A stretch of 55,946 nt of DNA, taken from Candidatus Thiobius zoothamnicola (GTDB lineage Bacteria; Pseudomonadota; Gammaproteobacteria; Chromatiales; Chromatiaceae). Location: the NCBI GenBank assembly GCA_030826945.1, contig JAPQLC010000027.1, forward strand, positions 1 to 55,946. Direction: 5' to 3'. Under the pieces are notes generated by a model, which made no database searches, was not told the DNA's origin, and saw only the letters and a list, made by a program, of their open reading frames with translations. Positions 1 through 9,082 of this stretch are shown piece by piece; position 1 is the first letter of the stretch; each line of letters opens with the position of its first letter. A program made the position numbers and the translations under genes.

Positions 1-59
1 AAGTTTTTGCCCGCCTGTTAATAACTGATTGTTTCTTAAGGATTATTTTTATGGGTAAA

Positions 60-77
60 CGGGCAACTTTTTGCCCG
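60..77. terminator. Hairpin downstream of ntrC (possible terminator or repeat)
   Basis: A perfect 7-bp stem (CGGGCAA/TTGCCCG) closes a 4-base CTTT loop about 135 bases beyond the ntrC stop. The bases TTTTTGCCCG also occur at 4-13, so a second copy of the hairpin may straddle the left edge. Neither strand shows a T-run directly after the stem, so termination is only a guess. The rest of 1-211 shows nothing else I can name. Confidence 0.3.
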
Positions 78-211
78 GTGGTCATTTCGGCATTTCAGAC
101 ACTTGTTGAGCCATTGTTGCAATAGGCCATAGAAAAGCATAAGAATATCTTTTAATTTATTGTCTGACATAAGATATTTCTGTACCCCGCTGCTTATCCA
201 GTCATTGGAAA

Positions 212-1615
212 TCAACTCTCTTCGCTCAGACCCAATTCCTTTATTTTACGCGTCAAAGTATTGCGCCCCCAACCCAACAATTGTGCGGCTTCTTGCTTAC
301 GTCCTCCAGTATGTTCCAATGCGGTTTCAATCATCACGGTTTCAAAAGCTGGCATCGCTTCTTCCAACAGAACCTGTCCACCGCTCGCCAAACGGTTGCG
401 TGACCAAACACGCAAAGCTTCGCGCCAATCCTGCGGATCAGGCGCGGCGGAATGGATATCATGTAATTCAGAAGGTAGATCATCCGGATGGATTTCGTCG
501 CCTGCCCCCATCACGGTCAACCAACAGGCAGTATTTTCCAGTTGACGCACATTACCTGGCCAAACGAAACGTTGTAACGCCAATTGGGTTTCAGGCAATA
601 AAGTTTTCGGCTTAACCGCAAGATCCAGCGCCGCTTTACGCATGAAATGCGCCATCAACAAGGGAATATCCTCGCGTCGTTCCCGTAGTGCCGGCAGGTG
701 AACGCGTATCACATTCAGGCGATGAAACAAATCTTCGCGGAAATGGCCCTCATTCACCCGTTGCTCCAGATTTTGGTGAGTCGCCGCGATAATACGCACA
801 TCCACTTTAACGGGTTCATGTCCGCCAATACGGTAAAATTCGCCATCAGCGAGCACGCGTAATAAACGAGTTTGCATTTCAGCCGGCATATCGCCGATTT
901 CGTCCAAAAACAAGGTGCCTTTGTTCGCTTGTTCAAAGCGGCCTTGACGCCGGCTTTGCGCGCCAGTGAAAGCGCCCTTTTCATGCCCAAATAATTCCGA
1001 TTCCAACAGATCGTGCGGTATCGCCGCCATATTCAGCGCAATGAAGGGACCATCAGCACGCGGGCTATGTTTATGCAAAGCATGCGCCACCAGCTCTTTG
1101 CCAGTGCCTGATTCGCCATTGATCAGTACCGTGACATTGGAACGGGCGAGGCGACCAATGGCGCGAAACACTTCTTGCATCGCTGGTGCCTCACCAATGA
1201 TTTCAGTGGTGGAGGCTTGAGTGGCCGCAGATTGCGTGCGTGACTCCTGGCTTTTACGACACGCTCGCTGCACCTGCTCAATCGCCTCCGTCACATCAAA
1301 TGGCTTGGGTAAATACTCAAAGGCCCCACCATGGTAGGCGGAGACTGCGCTATCTAAATCAGAGTGCGCCGTCATGATGATCACCGGGACTTCAGGGTAA
1401 CGGTTTTTCACTTTATCCAATAAGGTCAGACCATCCATGCCTGGCATGCGTATGTCGGAGACTATCGCATCAGGTTGCTGACGATTTAACGCCGATAATG
1501 CCTGTTCCGCATTGTCGTAAGCCGATACAGCCATCCCCGCTTTATTTAATGCCTTCTCAAGCACCCAGCGAATAGACCGGTCATCATCAATCACCCATAC
1601 GTTATTTTGCGCCAT
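212..1615 (-). CDS. ntrC: Nitrogen regulation response regulator NtrC (NRI)
   Basis: Sigma-54 enhancer-binding activator of nitrogen-limitation genes, phosphorylated by NtrB. The 467-residue protein has the full three-part layout. A receiver domain (about 1-120) carries the D10-D12 acidic cluster and phospho-acceptor D54 in VSDIRMPGMDG. An AAA+ domain has Walker A GESGTGKE and the GAFTGA loop that contacts sigma-54. A Fis-type HTH sits at the C-terminus (GRKQEAAQLLGWGRNTLTRK). Length is normal for the family. It lies 51 bases behind ntrB on the same strand, so the two form an operon; glnA is not next to them here. A strong sigma-54 promoter sits before nrtA in this same window, a plausible target. 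Confidence 0.97.
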   Translation of the reverse strand: MAQNNVWVIDDDRSIRWVLEKALNKAGMAVSAYDNAEQALSALNRQQPDAIVSDIRMPGMDGLTLLDKVKNRYPEVPVIIMTAHSDLDSAVSAYHGGAFEYLPKPFDVTEAIEQVQRACRKSQESRTQSAATQASTTEIIGEAPAMQEVFRAIGRLARSNVTVLINGESGTGKELVAHALHKHSPRADGPFIALNMAAIPHDLLESELFGHEKGAFTGAQSRRQGRFEQANKGTLFLDEIGDMPAEMQTRLLRVLADGEFYRIGGHEPVKVDVRIIAATHQNLEQRVNEGHFREDLFHRLNVIRVHLPALRERREDIPLLMAHFMRKAALDLAVKPKTLLPETQLALQRFVWPGNVRQLENTACWLTVMGAGDEIHPDDLPSELHDIHSAAPDPQDWREALRVWSRNRLASGGQVLLEEAMPAFETVMIETALEHTGGRKQEAAQLLGWGRNTLTRKIKELGLSEES

Positions 1616-1666
1616 ATTCTGTTCCTGAGGCTAAATCACAGCTTCAATACAGACCATCCGATAGAC

Positions 1667-2731
1667 CTATCGCTGACGGTCTGCTGGGTTGATCGGCAGC
1701 AAAATGGTAAAGACCGTTTCGCCAGGTAGACTACGACATTCCACCAAACCCTGATGTTGGGTGATCAGCGATTGGGCAATTGATAAACCCAGCCCCATCC
1801 CCCCGCCTGACGTCACCATGGGTAAAAACAAGGTATCGGCAATGCTGGCTGGAATACCCGGCCCATCATCCTGAATCTCAATCTGCGCCACCAAGGGGTG
1901 ACATTGCTGTCCGATCGTAAAATTACGCACCACGCGGGTGCGTTGCGTAATACGGCCTGCACTATCCATCGCGCGCACCGCATTCGCCACGATGTTTAAT
2001 ACGGCCTGAATAAGTTGATCTGAATCACCAACTAATTCCGGAATACTGGGATCATAATCGCGCTCAATCGTTATTTTCTCACCCACCTCAGCTAAAGTGA
2101 GTGTACGCACCCGCTCCAATACCTGGTGAATATTCACTGGTTTATAGACCGGGCGGCGATTCGGCCCAAGCATACGATTGACCAGGGCTTGCAAACGATC
2201 CGCTTCCTGGATAATGACCTGGGTATATTCCGTTAATTCAGGGTCAGGCAGTTCAGCCGTCAGCAATTGCGCCGCGCCGCGCAAACCGCCCAAAGGGTTT
2301 TTAATCTCATGCGCCAAACCACGCACCAGTTCGCGCGTTGCCGCCTGTTGGCTGATCAGGTGATTTTCGCGCGTAATGCGTAACTGGCGATCCACCTGTT
2401 GCAATTCAACAATGGTATATGGCTCAGCCTCATCGGTAATCCTGTTCAACAGACAGTCCACCGTAAGCTGGGTATGGTCGCCAGCCACCAAAGTAACGCC
2501 ACGTTTGATGGCCTGCGGTTTCCCTGCTTGTCTGACCAACGCATCAATCGGTTGTCCATCGCAAACAATATGATCATCCAGACGCTGCCGTAAAACATGT
2601 CGGGAACTGACCGCCAATAAAACTTCCGCCATCTGATTCAGATAAGTGATACGCAGATCATGATCAAACACCAATATCGCAATTGACAAATGATCAAGGA
2701 AGTTAGATTTGAAAATTTCATGGTGATTCAT
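1667..2731 (-). CDS. ntrB: Nitrogen regulation sensor histidine kinase NtrB (NRII)
   Basis: Cytosolic bifunctional kinase/phosphatase that phosphorylates or dephosphorylates NtrC according to PII signalling. The 354-residue protein has an N-terminal PAS-like region (about 10-110), the H-box LAHEIKNPLGGLRGA with phospho-His141, and a HATPase domain with N-box (NIVANAVRAM), G1 (DDGPGIP) and G2 (GGGMGLGLSI). No membrane segment is present, as expected for NtrB. It is the first gene of an ntrB-ntrC operon, divergent from lexA across about 224 bases that hold a candidate NtrC box, which suggests autoregulation. Confidence 0.96.
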   Translation of the reverse strand: MNHHEIFKSNFLDHLSIAILVFDHDLRITYLNQMAEVLLAVSSRHVLRQRLDDHIVCDGQPIDALVRQAGKPQAIKRGVTLVAGDHTQLTVDCLLNRITDEAEPYTIVELQQVDRQLRITRENHLISQQAATRELVRGLAHEIKNPLGGLRGAAQLLTAELPDPELTEYTQVIIQEADRLQALVNRMLGPNRRPVYKPVNIHQVLERVRTLTLAEVGEKITIERDYDPSIPELVGDSDQLIQAVLNIVANAVRAMDSAGRITQRTRVVRNFTIGQQCHPLVAQIEIQDDGPGIPASIADTLFLPMVTSGGGMGLGLSIAQSLITQHQGLVECRSLPGETVFTILLPINPADRQR

Positions 2732-2818
2732 AGGATGGATAAAGCAAAGACCGGGCCAACCCCTTGGCTCTGAACACGTCTTAACAAATGGTTAATTCAG
2801 CCATGCCGCAGCATGTCA

Positions 2819-2835
2819 TGCAACATTCTGGTGCA
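2819..2835. promoter_or_regulatory. Candidate NtrC-binding site upstream of ntrBC
   Basis: TGCAAC-N5-GGTGCA is a 17-base interrupted palindrome that differs at one position from the enteric NtrC consensus TGCACC-N5-GGTGCA. It lies 88 bases upstream of the ntrB start. A second, everted pair (GGTGCA-N5-TGCACC, 2830-2846) overlaps it. In enterics NtrC binds near glnL and controls its own synthesis. The match is seen in the sequence; binding is inferred. Confidence 0.45.
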
Positions 2836-2901
2836 ATACATGCACCGTAACATGGCCCGGCAATTCAATAATCCACTGGAATCTCTGTCCCTTCACGCAA
2901 A

Positions 2902-2928
2902 GTTCTTTATTCGTTCTATAATCCGAAC
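2902..2928 (+). promoter_or_regulatory. lexA promoter with GTTC-N7-GTTC LexA-type box
   Basis: A -10 hexamer TATAAT (2917-2922) lies 33 bases before the lexA start. Directly upstream and touching it is GTTC-N7-GTTC (2902-2916), the direct repeat known as the alphaproteobacterial SOS box. A further GAAC at 2925-2928 makes GTTC-N8-GAAC with the second half-site. No CTGT-N8-ACAG enteric box is present. The placement over the -10 fits autorepression by LexA. Confidence 0.5.
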
Positions 2929-2955
2929 ACCCCCTACATAGAGCGGAACCCCACT

Positions 2956-3573
2956 ATGCAGCACCTGACCCGTCGTCAACAGGAAATCTATCAATATCTG
3001 TGCGATCACTTGCCTGACATGCCCCACCCTCCCACATTAGATGAGCTGTGCGATGCGCTAGGATTGAAATCACGAGGCTCTTTGCATAAACAAATCCACG
3101 CCCTGATTGATGCTGGATTGGTTGAACCGATGCATAATCTGCGCCGAGGTATACGACTGAGCCAGAATCCGACAAAACCAACAACTGATCAACAAAACCA
3201 TCTGCCGCTATGCGGTTCAGTCGCCGCCGGCCAACCCATTGAAGCGATCAACAACCCGGATACGATGGAAGTACCTGCTCACTTACGCACAAGCAAACCG
3301 TGTTACGTCCTGCAAATACAGGGAGACTCCATGCTTGAAGTCGGTATTCTGGACGGCGACTGGGTCATCATTGAGCAACGCGAGCATGCGCGTAATGGCG
3401 AAATTGTGGTCGCTCTGGTCAACGAACAAGATGCCACCCTAAAACGCTGGGAAAAACAAGGCCAACAAATTACCCTCCACCCCGCGAACCGTGATATGCC
3501 AGCCATGCATTACCCCGCTTCACAAGTGCGCATACAAGGCGTGTTAGTCGGGCAGATGCGCAAATACAATTAG
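2956..3573 (+). CDS. lexA: LexA SOS repressor (autocleaving)
   Basis: SOS-response repressor that self-cleaves when RecA filaments form on damaged DNA. The 205-residue protein has an N-terminal winged HTH (about 1-65) and a C-terminal S24 peptidase domain. The cleavage bond is Ala91-Gly92 in SVAAGQP, the nucleophile is Ser125 (GDSM) and the general base is Lys163 (TLKRW). The recognition-helix region RGSLHKQIHALIDAG departs from the enteric type and is closer to alternative LexA groups, in keeping with the non-enteric operator in front of it. It is followed after 73 bases by hpt and the phosphorylase gene, probably co-transcribed. Confidence 0.95.
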   Translation: MQHLTRRQQEIYQYLCDHLPDMPHPPTLDELCDALGLKSRGSLHKQIHALIDAGLVEPMHNLRRGIRLSQNPTKPTTDQQNHLPLCGSVAAGQPIEAINNPDTMEVPAHLRTSKPCYVLQIQGDSMLEVGILDGDWVIIEQREHARNGEIVVALVNEQDATLKRWEKQGQQITLHPANRDMPAMHYPASQVRIQGVLVGQMRKYN

Positions 3574-3646
3574 CCATTCACCCGACTCATGGATAAACTC
3601 GCCGTCCGTCTCGTAGAACCTTTATTCACTGACCAAGGAATTATCC

Positions 3647-4204
3647 ATGAACTTTCAGGAAAAACTGGCTGAAGCGCAACAAGTCATGCAAACCGCTGAT
3701 TGTATTCACGATACGGCGGCGGTCAGCCAAGCGCTGGACCAAATGGCGGTATCCATCACTGCCGACCTTGCAGATCAATGCCCTTTAGTCATTGCCGTGA
3801 TGAATGGCGGCATGCTGCCGCTCAGCCATTTGATTGTTCGCTTGAATTTTCCTTTGACCATTGATTACCTGCATACCTCACGCTATCGTGAAGAAACCAC
3901 TGGTGACGAATTGGTCTGGCTGCGTAAACCTAATCATTCGCTGGCGGGTCGCCATGTGCTTATCGTTGATGACATCCTGGATGAAGGGCACACGCTGGCA
4001 GAAATCCGTGAAAACTGCCTGGCGGAAAACCCGGCCAGCGTGCGCTCCGCCGTGTTAATGCAAAAAACGCATGATCGCGGCGTACGCCCACCACTGGAAT
4101 ATTGCGGATTTGAAGTGCCGGATCGATATGTATTTGGTTGCGGCATGGACTATAAAGGTTTCTGGCGTAACCTTCCGGCCATCTATGCAATCAAAGGAGC
4201 TTAA
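3647..4204 (+). CDS. hpt: Hypoxanthine-guanine phosphoribosyltransferase
   Basis: Salvage enzyme converting hypoxanthine (or guanine) plus PRPP to IMP (or GMP) in the cytosol. The 185-residue protein carries the PRPP-binding loop VLIVDDILDEGHT (about 104-116) and a typical purine PRTase hood and core. It lies 2 bases before the S-methyl-5'-thioinosine phosphorylase gene. The pair makes metabolic sense: the phosphorylase releases hypoxanthine, which this enzyme recycles. The same arrangement is known in Pseudomonas-type gammaproteobacteria. An SD-like AAGGAAT precedes the ATG. Confidence 0.93.
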   Translation: MNFQEKLAEAQQVMQTADCIHDTAAVSQALDQMAVSITADLADQCPLVIAVMNGGMLPLSHLIVRLNFPLTIDYLHTSRYREETTGDELVWLRKPNHSLAGRHVLIVDDILDEGHTLAEIRENCLAENPASVRSAVLMQKTHDRGVRPPLEYCGFEVPDRYVFGCGMDYKGFWRNLPAIYAIKGA

Positions 4205-4206
4205 CC

Positions 4207-4944
4207 ATGTATGGCATCATCGGCGGTTCAGGACTTGAGAAACTGGCTGAACTGCAACACAAAGAAGCCCAATCCATCCATACGCCTTATGGTGATCCAT
4301 CAGAACCTATCCAACTTGGCGAGTTGGCTGGCCAACGTATCGCCTTTTTATCCCGTCATGGCGCGGATCATTTACTTGCGCCGCATGAAATCAATTACCG
4401 CGCCAATCTCTGGGCACTAAAACACATTGGCGTGACCCATGTAATCGGCATCGCCGCTGTTGGTGGAATCGGCAAAACCCTGGCTCCGGGTACGCTATGC
4501 GTCGCCGACCAAATCATCGATTACACTTATGGTCGGGCACACACTTACTCCGTCGGCGAGAAGCAATCGGTCAACCACATTGATTTCACGCAACCTTATT
4601 GCACCGCATTACGCCAACAGATGATAACAGCGGCGCAACAACAAAAAATCGCCATACAAACACAAGGCGTCTATGGTGTCACCCAAGGACCACGCCTGGA
4701 AACCGCCGCTGAAATCCAACGTATCCGCCGGGATGGATGTGATCTGGTCGGTATGACCGGCATGCCGGAAGCGGCTTTAGCCCGAGAATTAGACTTATGT
4801 TACGCCAATATTTCGCTGGTCGTGAACTGGGCGGCGGGACTCAGCGAAGGACCAATCACCATGGCGGACATCACAAACCATTTGGCGACTGGCATGCAAA
4901 CCATGCTGCAACTCGTCACCGCCTGTATCCAAGACAACGCATAA
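4207..4944 (+). CDS. S-methyl-5'-thioinosine phosphorylase (MTIP)
   Basis: Trimeric purine nucleoside phosphorylase of the MTAP/PNP family. In gammaproteobacteria the group cleaves methylthioinosine, made by deamination of methylthioadenosine, to hypoxanthine and methylthioribose-1-phosphate. The 245-residue protein starts MYGIIGGSGLEKL with the phosphate-binding GGSG, has SRHG and NYRANLWAL motifs, and has MTGMPEAALARELDL where MTAPs usually read MTT-PE. That last motif, the length and the partnership with hpt favour MTIP over MTAP, though substrate choice cannot be proved from sequence. Confidence 0.88.
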   Translation: MYGIIGGSGLEKLAELQHKEAQSIHTPYGDPSEPIQLGELAGQRIAFLSRHGADHLLAPHEINYRANLWALKHIGVTHVIGIAAVGGIGKTLAPGTLCVADQIIDYTYGRAHTYSVGEKQSVNHIDFTQPYCTALRQQMITAAQQQKIAIQTQGVYGVTQGPRLETAAEIQRIRRDGCDLVGMTGMPEAALARELDLCYANISLVVNWAAGLSEGPITMADITNHLATGMQTMLQLVTACIQDNA

Positions 4945-4981
4945 GTCGGTTCACACCAGACGCTTTTAGACTTGACCTTTC

Positions 4982-5668
4982 ATGCTCCGCCTTGTCATCA
5001 CCGCACTATTGATCAGCCTGACCATTGGTGCTCAAGCAACAACAAATACCCAAACTTTTACCGCAGGCATGCAAGCCTTAAAAAGAGGTAACTACGCCGA
5101 AGCCTACTGCCACTGGAAACCACTGGCTGAATTCGGCCATGCTGAATCCCAATATCATCTGGGTTGGTTATACGCGAACGGCAATGGCATGTATATTGAC
5201 ATACAACAAGCGCACCGCTGGTGGCGCGCCGCCGCCATGCAGAACCATACCGATGCACAATTCGCCATTGGCTTAAGCTACATCAATGGCGAAGGCGTAA
5301 AACAAGATATCCCCAAAGCGTCCAAATGGTTTTTGCTGGCAGCCCGTCAGGATCATCAGGATGCGCGGGATATTTTGATGCGTTTCAGCTCAGATCCGAA
5401 TTTCGATGTCATCTCCGCCAATCCTGCCCTGATACATGAAACCTGGTTCGGCCAACAGGGCATCATCGTCGCGAAAGTCGCCAATGTGCGCCGCGCCGCC
5501 AGCACAAAAAGCGAAATCGTGGCTCAACTACCGCAAAACACCCGAATAAAAATCATCGGTCGAACAGGAAACTGGGTGCGTATCGTGTTAGCAAAAGCAG
5601 GCAGTTTACATGCCGCCTGGGTTTATAAAACACTGACCAAGCCGGTCGGTAACCGAACATCGGAATAA
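4982..5668 (+). CDS. Exported Sel1-repeat and SH3-domain protein
   Basis: A 228-residue protein with a signal peptide (MLRLVITALLISLTIGAQA). Two or three Sel1 (TPR-like) repeats follow, around residues 45-130 (HLGWLYANGNG, AIGLSYINGEG). A bacterial SH3 domain lies near residues 158-222 (NVRRAASTKSEIVAQL, GNWVRI). Sel1 repeats serve as protein-interaction scaffolds and SH3b domains often bind cell-wall peptides, so an envelope role is likely. It lies 37 bases after the phosphorylase gene on the same strand, but no functional tie is evident. Confidence 0.8.
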   Translation: MLRLVITALLISLTIGAQATTNTQTFTAGMQALKRGNYAEAYCHWKPLAEFGHAESQYHLGWLYANGNGMYIDIQQAHRWWRAAAMQNHTDAQFAIGLSYINGEGVKQDIPKASKWFLLAARQDHQDARDILMRFSSDPNFDVISANPALIHETWFGQQGIIVAKVANVRRAASTKSEIVAQLPQNTRIKIIGRTGNWVRIVLAKAGSLHAAWVYKTLTKPVGNRTSE

Positions 5669-5687
5669 TATTGATGCAATTGATGGG

Positions 5688-5716
5688 TTGCTGTAACGCA
5701 CGAGTTTTGTTATAAA
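5688..5716 (+). promoter_or_regulatory. Sigma-70 promoter for rpmB-rpmG
   Basis: TTGCTG (5688-5693), a 17-base spacer, then TATAAA (5711-5716), ending 62 bases before the rpmB start. Position and spacing are canonical for a strong housekeeping promoter. Confidence 0.6.
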
Positions 5717-5778
5717 TCTGCGGCTTTAAATGACGCGTCTGGTCGGAGCGTTAGTCCCTACGAATTGAGGCTTGCATC

Positions 5779-6015
5779 ATGTCAAAAGTCTGCCAAGTAA
5801 CCGGTAAAAGACCAATCACCGGCAACAATGTTTCCCACTCACACCGGAAAACCAAACGTCGTTTTTTGCCTAACTTGCATTACCATCGTTTTTGGGTGGA
5901 GAGTGAACAACGTTTCGTACGTCTACGGGTTTCGACCACTGGCATGCGCATCATTGATAAAAAAGGCATTGATTCCGTACTCGCTGACATGCGTTCACGC
6001 GGCAATAAAATTTAA
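5779..6015 (+). CDS. rpmB: 50S ribosomal protein L28
   Basis: A 78-residue L28, the usual length, with the diagnostic start [12 protein letters not shown] and the conserved core [14 protein letters not shown]. It is a structural protein of the large ribosomal subunit. It is followed by rpmG after 18 bases, the standard rpmBG operon. Confidence 0.97.
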   Translation: MSKVCQVTGKRPITGNNVSHSHRKTKRRFLPNLHYHRFWVESEQRFVRLRVSTTGMRIIDKKGIDSVLADMRSRGNKI

Positions 6016-6033
6016 AATATTTAAGGTTCAACC

Positions 6034-6201
6034 ATGGCAAAAGCTGTACGTGAAAAAATTCGCCTGAATTCCAGCGCGGATACCGGTCATTTCTACACTA
6101 CGACGAAAAACAAGCGTAACACCACCGGCAAACTGGAAATGAAAAAGTACGATCCTGTCGTACGCAAACATGTAATGTACAAAGAAGGCAAAATCAAATA
6201 A
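6034..6201 (+). CDS. rpmG: 50S ribosomal protein L33
   Basis: A short gene of 55 codons that translates to a complete L33. It starts [20 protein letters not shown] and ends [18 protein letters not shown]. It is the zinc-free form, since it lacks the paired CxxC motifs. It sits directly after rpmB, as in most proteobacteria. AAGGTTCAACC before the ATG is the likely ribosome-binding site. Confidence 0.96.
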   Translation: MAKAVREKIRLNSSADTGHFYTTTKNKRNTTGKLEMKKYDPVVRKHVMYKEGKIK

Positions 6202-6346
6202 CGACCCAGCCACGAGCTTGATACAAGCAAAAACCGCCCTCGTGATCATCACACTGGGAAATCTGCTTCCCTCAATGTCGAGCTGCCAAGTATTCGCATC
6301 ATAACCCACGCAAGCACTGCGAATTCCCAATCCAAACCTTATTGAA

Positions 6347-6438
6347 GCGCAGGCGTCATCAACCCTGCGCGACCTGTTATTCAGGCAAATGGACTCTCAC
6401 ACGCAAGTGATAAAACATTGGATCAATGAATAACAGGT
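6347..6438. terminator. Stem-loops between convergent rpmG and gyrA
   Basis: Two inverted repeats occupy the space behind the gyrA stop. A 12-bp perfect pair, ACCTGTTATTCA (6372-6383) and TGAATAACAGGT (6427-6438), begins at the base next to the gyrA stop and encloses 43 bases. A compact hairpin with a 7-bp stem GCGCAGG/CCTGCGC and 10-base loop lies at 6347-6370. No U-tract follows either. They may act as a bidirectional terminator or protect mRNA ends. Confidence 0.4.
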
Positions 6439-8988
6439 TCAACATGCCGCCTCATCGCCCTCCTCAACCAGCGCTTCGATACGCTCAATACCGATCAGCT
6501 TCTCCTGCTTATTCAGTCTGATCAATTTAACGCCTTGCGCGCTACGGCTCACCTGAGAAATATCGCCCACATGTGTACGCACTAAAGTGCCACCATCCGT
6601 AATCAGCATAATCTCATCTTCAGCATCCACACGTACAGCGCCGACTTGCGCCCCATTGCGTTCGCTGGTGCGGATGGAGATCACGCCCATCCCGCCACGT
6701 CCACGCACTGGAAATTCACTCATTGGCGTACGTTTACCAAAGCCATTTTCAGTGATGCTCAGCACATCGCCCTGATCACCAATCATTAAAGCAATCACAC
6801 GCTGCTCGGCATCCAATTTGATGCCACGCACGCCACAAGCAGTGCGCCCCATCGCCCGCACATCGCTTTCAGCAAAACGAATCGCCTTACCTGCTGATGT
6901 GCATAACATAATGCGTTGTTCACCATCCGTGATATCCACACCAATTAACTGATCGTCCTCACGCAAATCAAGTGCAATAATGCCGGCACTGCGTGGACGT
7001 GAGAAATCAACCAACGGCGTCTTTTTAATCGTGCCAAAGGCAGTGGCCATCACAATAAAGCGGTTCTCGGCATATTCACGAATCGGTAAAATCGCGTTGA
7101 TGCGCTCGCCCTCCTCCAACGGTAACAAATTGACCATCGGGCGGCCACGCGCGCTACGCCCGGCCTGCGGCAATTCGTAAACCTTCAGCCAATAACATTT
7201 GCCCCGACTGGAGAAACATAAAATCGTGTCATGCGTGTTGGCGACGAATAATTTATCGATAAAATCCGCTTCCTTGGTTGTCGTCGCCGCTTTGCCCTTA
7301 CCGCCACGGCGCTGCGCCTGGTAGACATCCAAAGGTTGCGATTTGGCATACCCCTGATGCGACAAAGTCACCACCATATCTTCTTCGGTGATCAGATCTT
7401 CCAGGCTGAGATCCTGTTGCGTGTGGACGATCTCACTACGTCGTTCATCACCAAATTGTTCACGAATGGCGATCAATTCGTCCTTGATCACCTGCATCAA
7501 TCGATCAGGGTCAGACAGGATATTCAGCAACCCGGCGATCTTATCCAGGATCTCACCAAACTCCTGGAGGATTTTATCCTGCTCCAAGCCAGTCAGTTTT
7601 TGTAAACGCAACTCTAAAATCGCCTGCGCCTGCGCTTCAGTCAGCCGATAACCATCCGCACCTAACCCAAAACCGGGGGGTAAATCATCCGGCCTGGATG
7701 CTTCGACACCGGCGCGCGCCAACATGTCATTCAACAAACCAGACTGCCAAACCCGATCAACCAATTGTTTTCTCGCTTCAGCCGGGCTGGGCGCAGCTTT
7801 GATTAACGCGATGATTTCATCAATATTCGCTAAAGCGACCGCCAAACCTTCCAGAATATGCGCCCGCTCACGCGCTTTACGTAACTCAAACAAAGTACGT
7901 CGAGTCACCACATCGCGCCGATGGCGAATGAAATACTCAATCAATTGTTTCAGATTCAGGGTGCGCGGCTGACCGTCCACCAAAGCGACCATATTCATGC
8001 CGAACACATTTTGCATCTGGGTCTGCTGAAACAAATTATTCAACACCACTTCGGGCACTTCACCACGACGCAGTTCAATCACCAGACGCATGCCATCCTT
8101 GTCCGACTCATCACGCATCTCACTGATGCCATCCAGTCTCTTATCCTTGATCAACTCGGCGATTTTTTCCTGCAATCTCGCCTTATTGACCTGATACGGC
8201 AGTTCGGTCGCCACAATGCGCTGGCGGCCGTGATCCATATCCTCGAAATGCGTCCGCGCGCGCAAATACAACTTACCCCGCCCTGTACGATAACCATCCC
8301 GTACGCCAGCGATACCATTGATGATACCAGCGGTCGGAAAATCCGGTGCCGGAATGATCTCCATCAAATCATGCAGGGTGATATCCGGCTGCTCGATCAT
8401 GGCGATGCAACCTTTGATCACTTCAGTCAGGTTATGCGGCGGGATATTGGTCGCCATGCCAACGGCAATACCGGAAGAGCCATTGATCAACAAATTCGGT
8501 ATCTTGGCGGGTAATACGGCAGGCTCATGCTCGGATTCATCATAGTTCGGCGTGAAATCCACCGTTTCTTTATCAATATCGGCAAGCAATTCATGTGCGA
8601 TACGCGCCATGCGAATTTCGGTATAACGCATCGCCGCTGGCGCATCGCCATCCACCGAGCCAAAGTTGCCCTGTCCATCCACCAACATATAACGCAATGA
8701 AAAAGGCTGCGCCATACGCACAATCGTGTCATACACTGCCGTATCGCCATGTGGATGGTATTTACCAATCACATCACCCACAATACGCGCCGATTTTTTA
8801 TACGGTTTATTCCAATCATTACCAAGTTCGCCCATCGCATACAGCACCCGGCGATGCACCGGTTTCAGACCATCCCGCACATCAGGCAAAGCGCGTCCGA
8901 CGATCACCGACATGGCATAATCCAGATAGGATTGCTGCATCTCCTCTTCGAGGCTGATATTAAGAATTTCTTTAGCAAATTCAGTCAT
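6439..8988 (-). CDS. gyrA: DNA gyrase subunit A
   Basis: Breakage-reunion subunit of gyrase (GyrA2GyrB2), which introduces negative supercoils. The 849-residue protein numbers like E. coli in its N-terminus, with active-site Tyr122 (RYTEIRM). In the quinolone-resistance region, position 83 is Thr and position 87 is Asp. Thr83 is natural in several lineages, such as Pseudomonas. The GyrA box appears as QRRGGKG and the C-terminal beta-pinwheel repeats follow (for example [12 protein letters not shown]). It is transcribed alone, convergent with rpmG. Confidence 0.98.
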   Translation of the reverse strand: MTEFAKEILNISLEEEMQQSYLDYAMSVIVGRALPDVRDGLKPVHRRVLYAMGELGNDWNKPYKKSARIVGDVIGKYHPHGDTAVYDTIVRMAQPFSLRYMLVDGQGNFGSVDGDAPAAMRYTEIRMARIAHELLADIDKETVDFTPNYDESEHEPAVLPAKIPNLLINGSSGIAVGMATNIPPHNLTEVIKGCIAMIEQPDITLHDLMEIIPAPDFPTAGIINGIAGVRDGYRTGRGKLYLRARTHFEDMDHGRQRIVATELPYQVNKARLQEKIAELIKDKRLDGISEMRDESDKDGMRLVIELRRGEVPEVVLNNLFQQTQMQNVFGMNMVALVDGQPRTLNLKQLIEYFIRHRRDVVTRRTLFELRKARERAHILEGLAVALANIDEIIALIKAAPSPAEARKQLVDRVWQSGLLNDMLARAGVEASRPDDLPPGFGLGADGYRLTEAQAQAILELRLQKLTGLEQDKILQEFGEILDKIAGLLNILSDPDRLMQVIKDELIAIREQFGDERRSEIVHTQQDLSLEDLITEEDMVVTLSHQGYAKSQPLDVYQAQRRGGKGKAATTTKEADFIDKLFVANTHDTILCFSSRGKCYWLKVYELPQAGRSARGRPMVNLLPLEEGERINAILPIREYAENRFIVMATAFGTIKKTPLVDFSRPRSAGIIALDLREDDQLIGVDITDGEQRIMLCTSAGKAIRFAESDVRAMGRTACGVRGIKLDAEQRVIALMIGDQGDVLSITENGFGKRTPMSEFPVRGRGGMGVISIRTSERNGAQVGAVRVDAEDEIMLITDGGTLVRTHVGDISQVSRSAQGVKLIRLNKQEKLIGIERIEALVEEGDEAAC

Positions 8989-9082
8989 TAGGCGATTTTT
9001 TATTTATCTTGATCAATCGATTAGTTTACCATGCATGCCCCGGCGGGTACGATCCAGCAAAAACTTTTATCCACGATTCTTC

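Noticed and set aside
160..615. 151-codon plus-strand frame opposite ntrC
   Set aside because: It lies antisense to a complete, well-conserved ntrC and has no recognisable protein features.
7921..8514. 197-codon plus-strand frame opposite gyrA
   Set aside because: His/Gln/Ile-rich antisense shadow of conserved GyrA codons, without SD or known domain.
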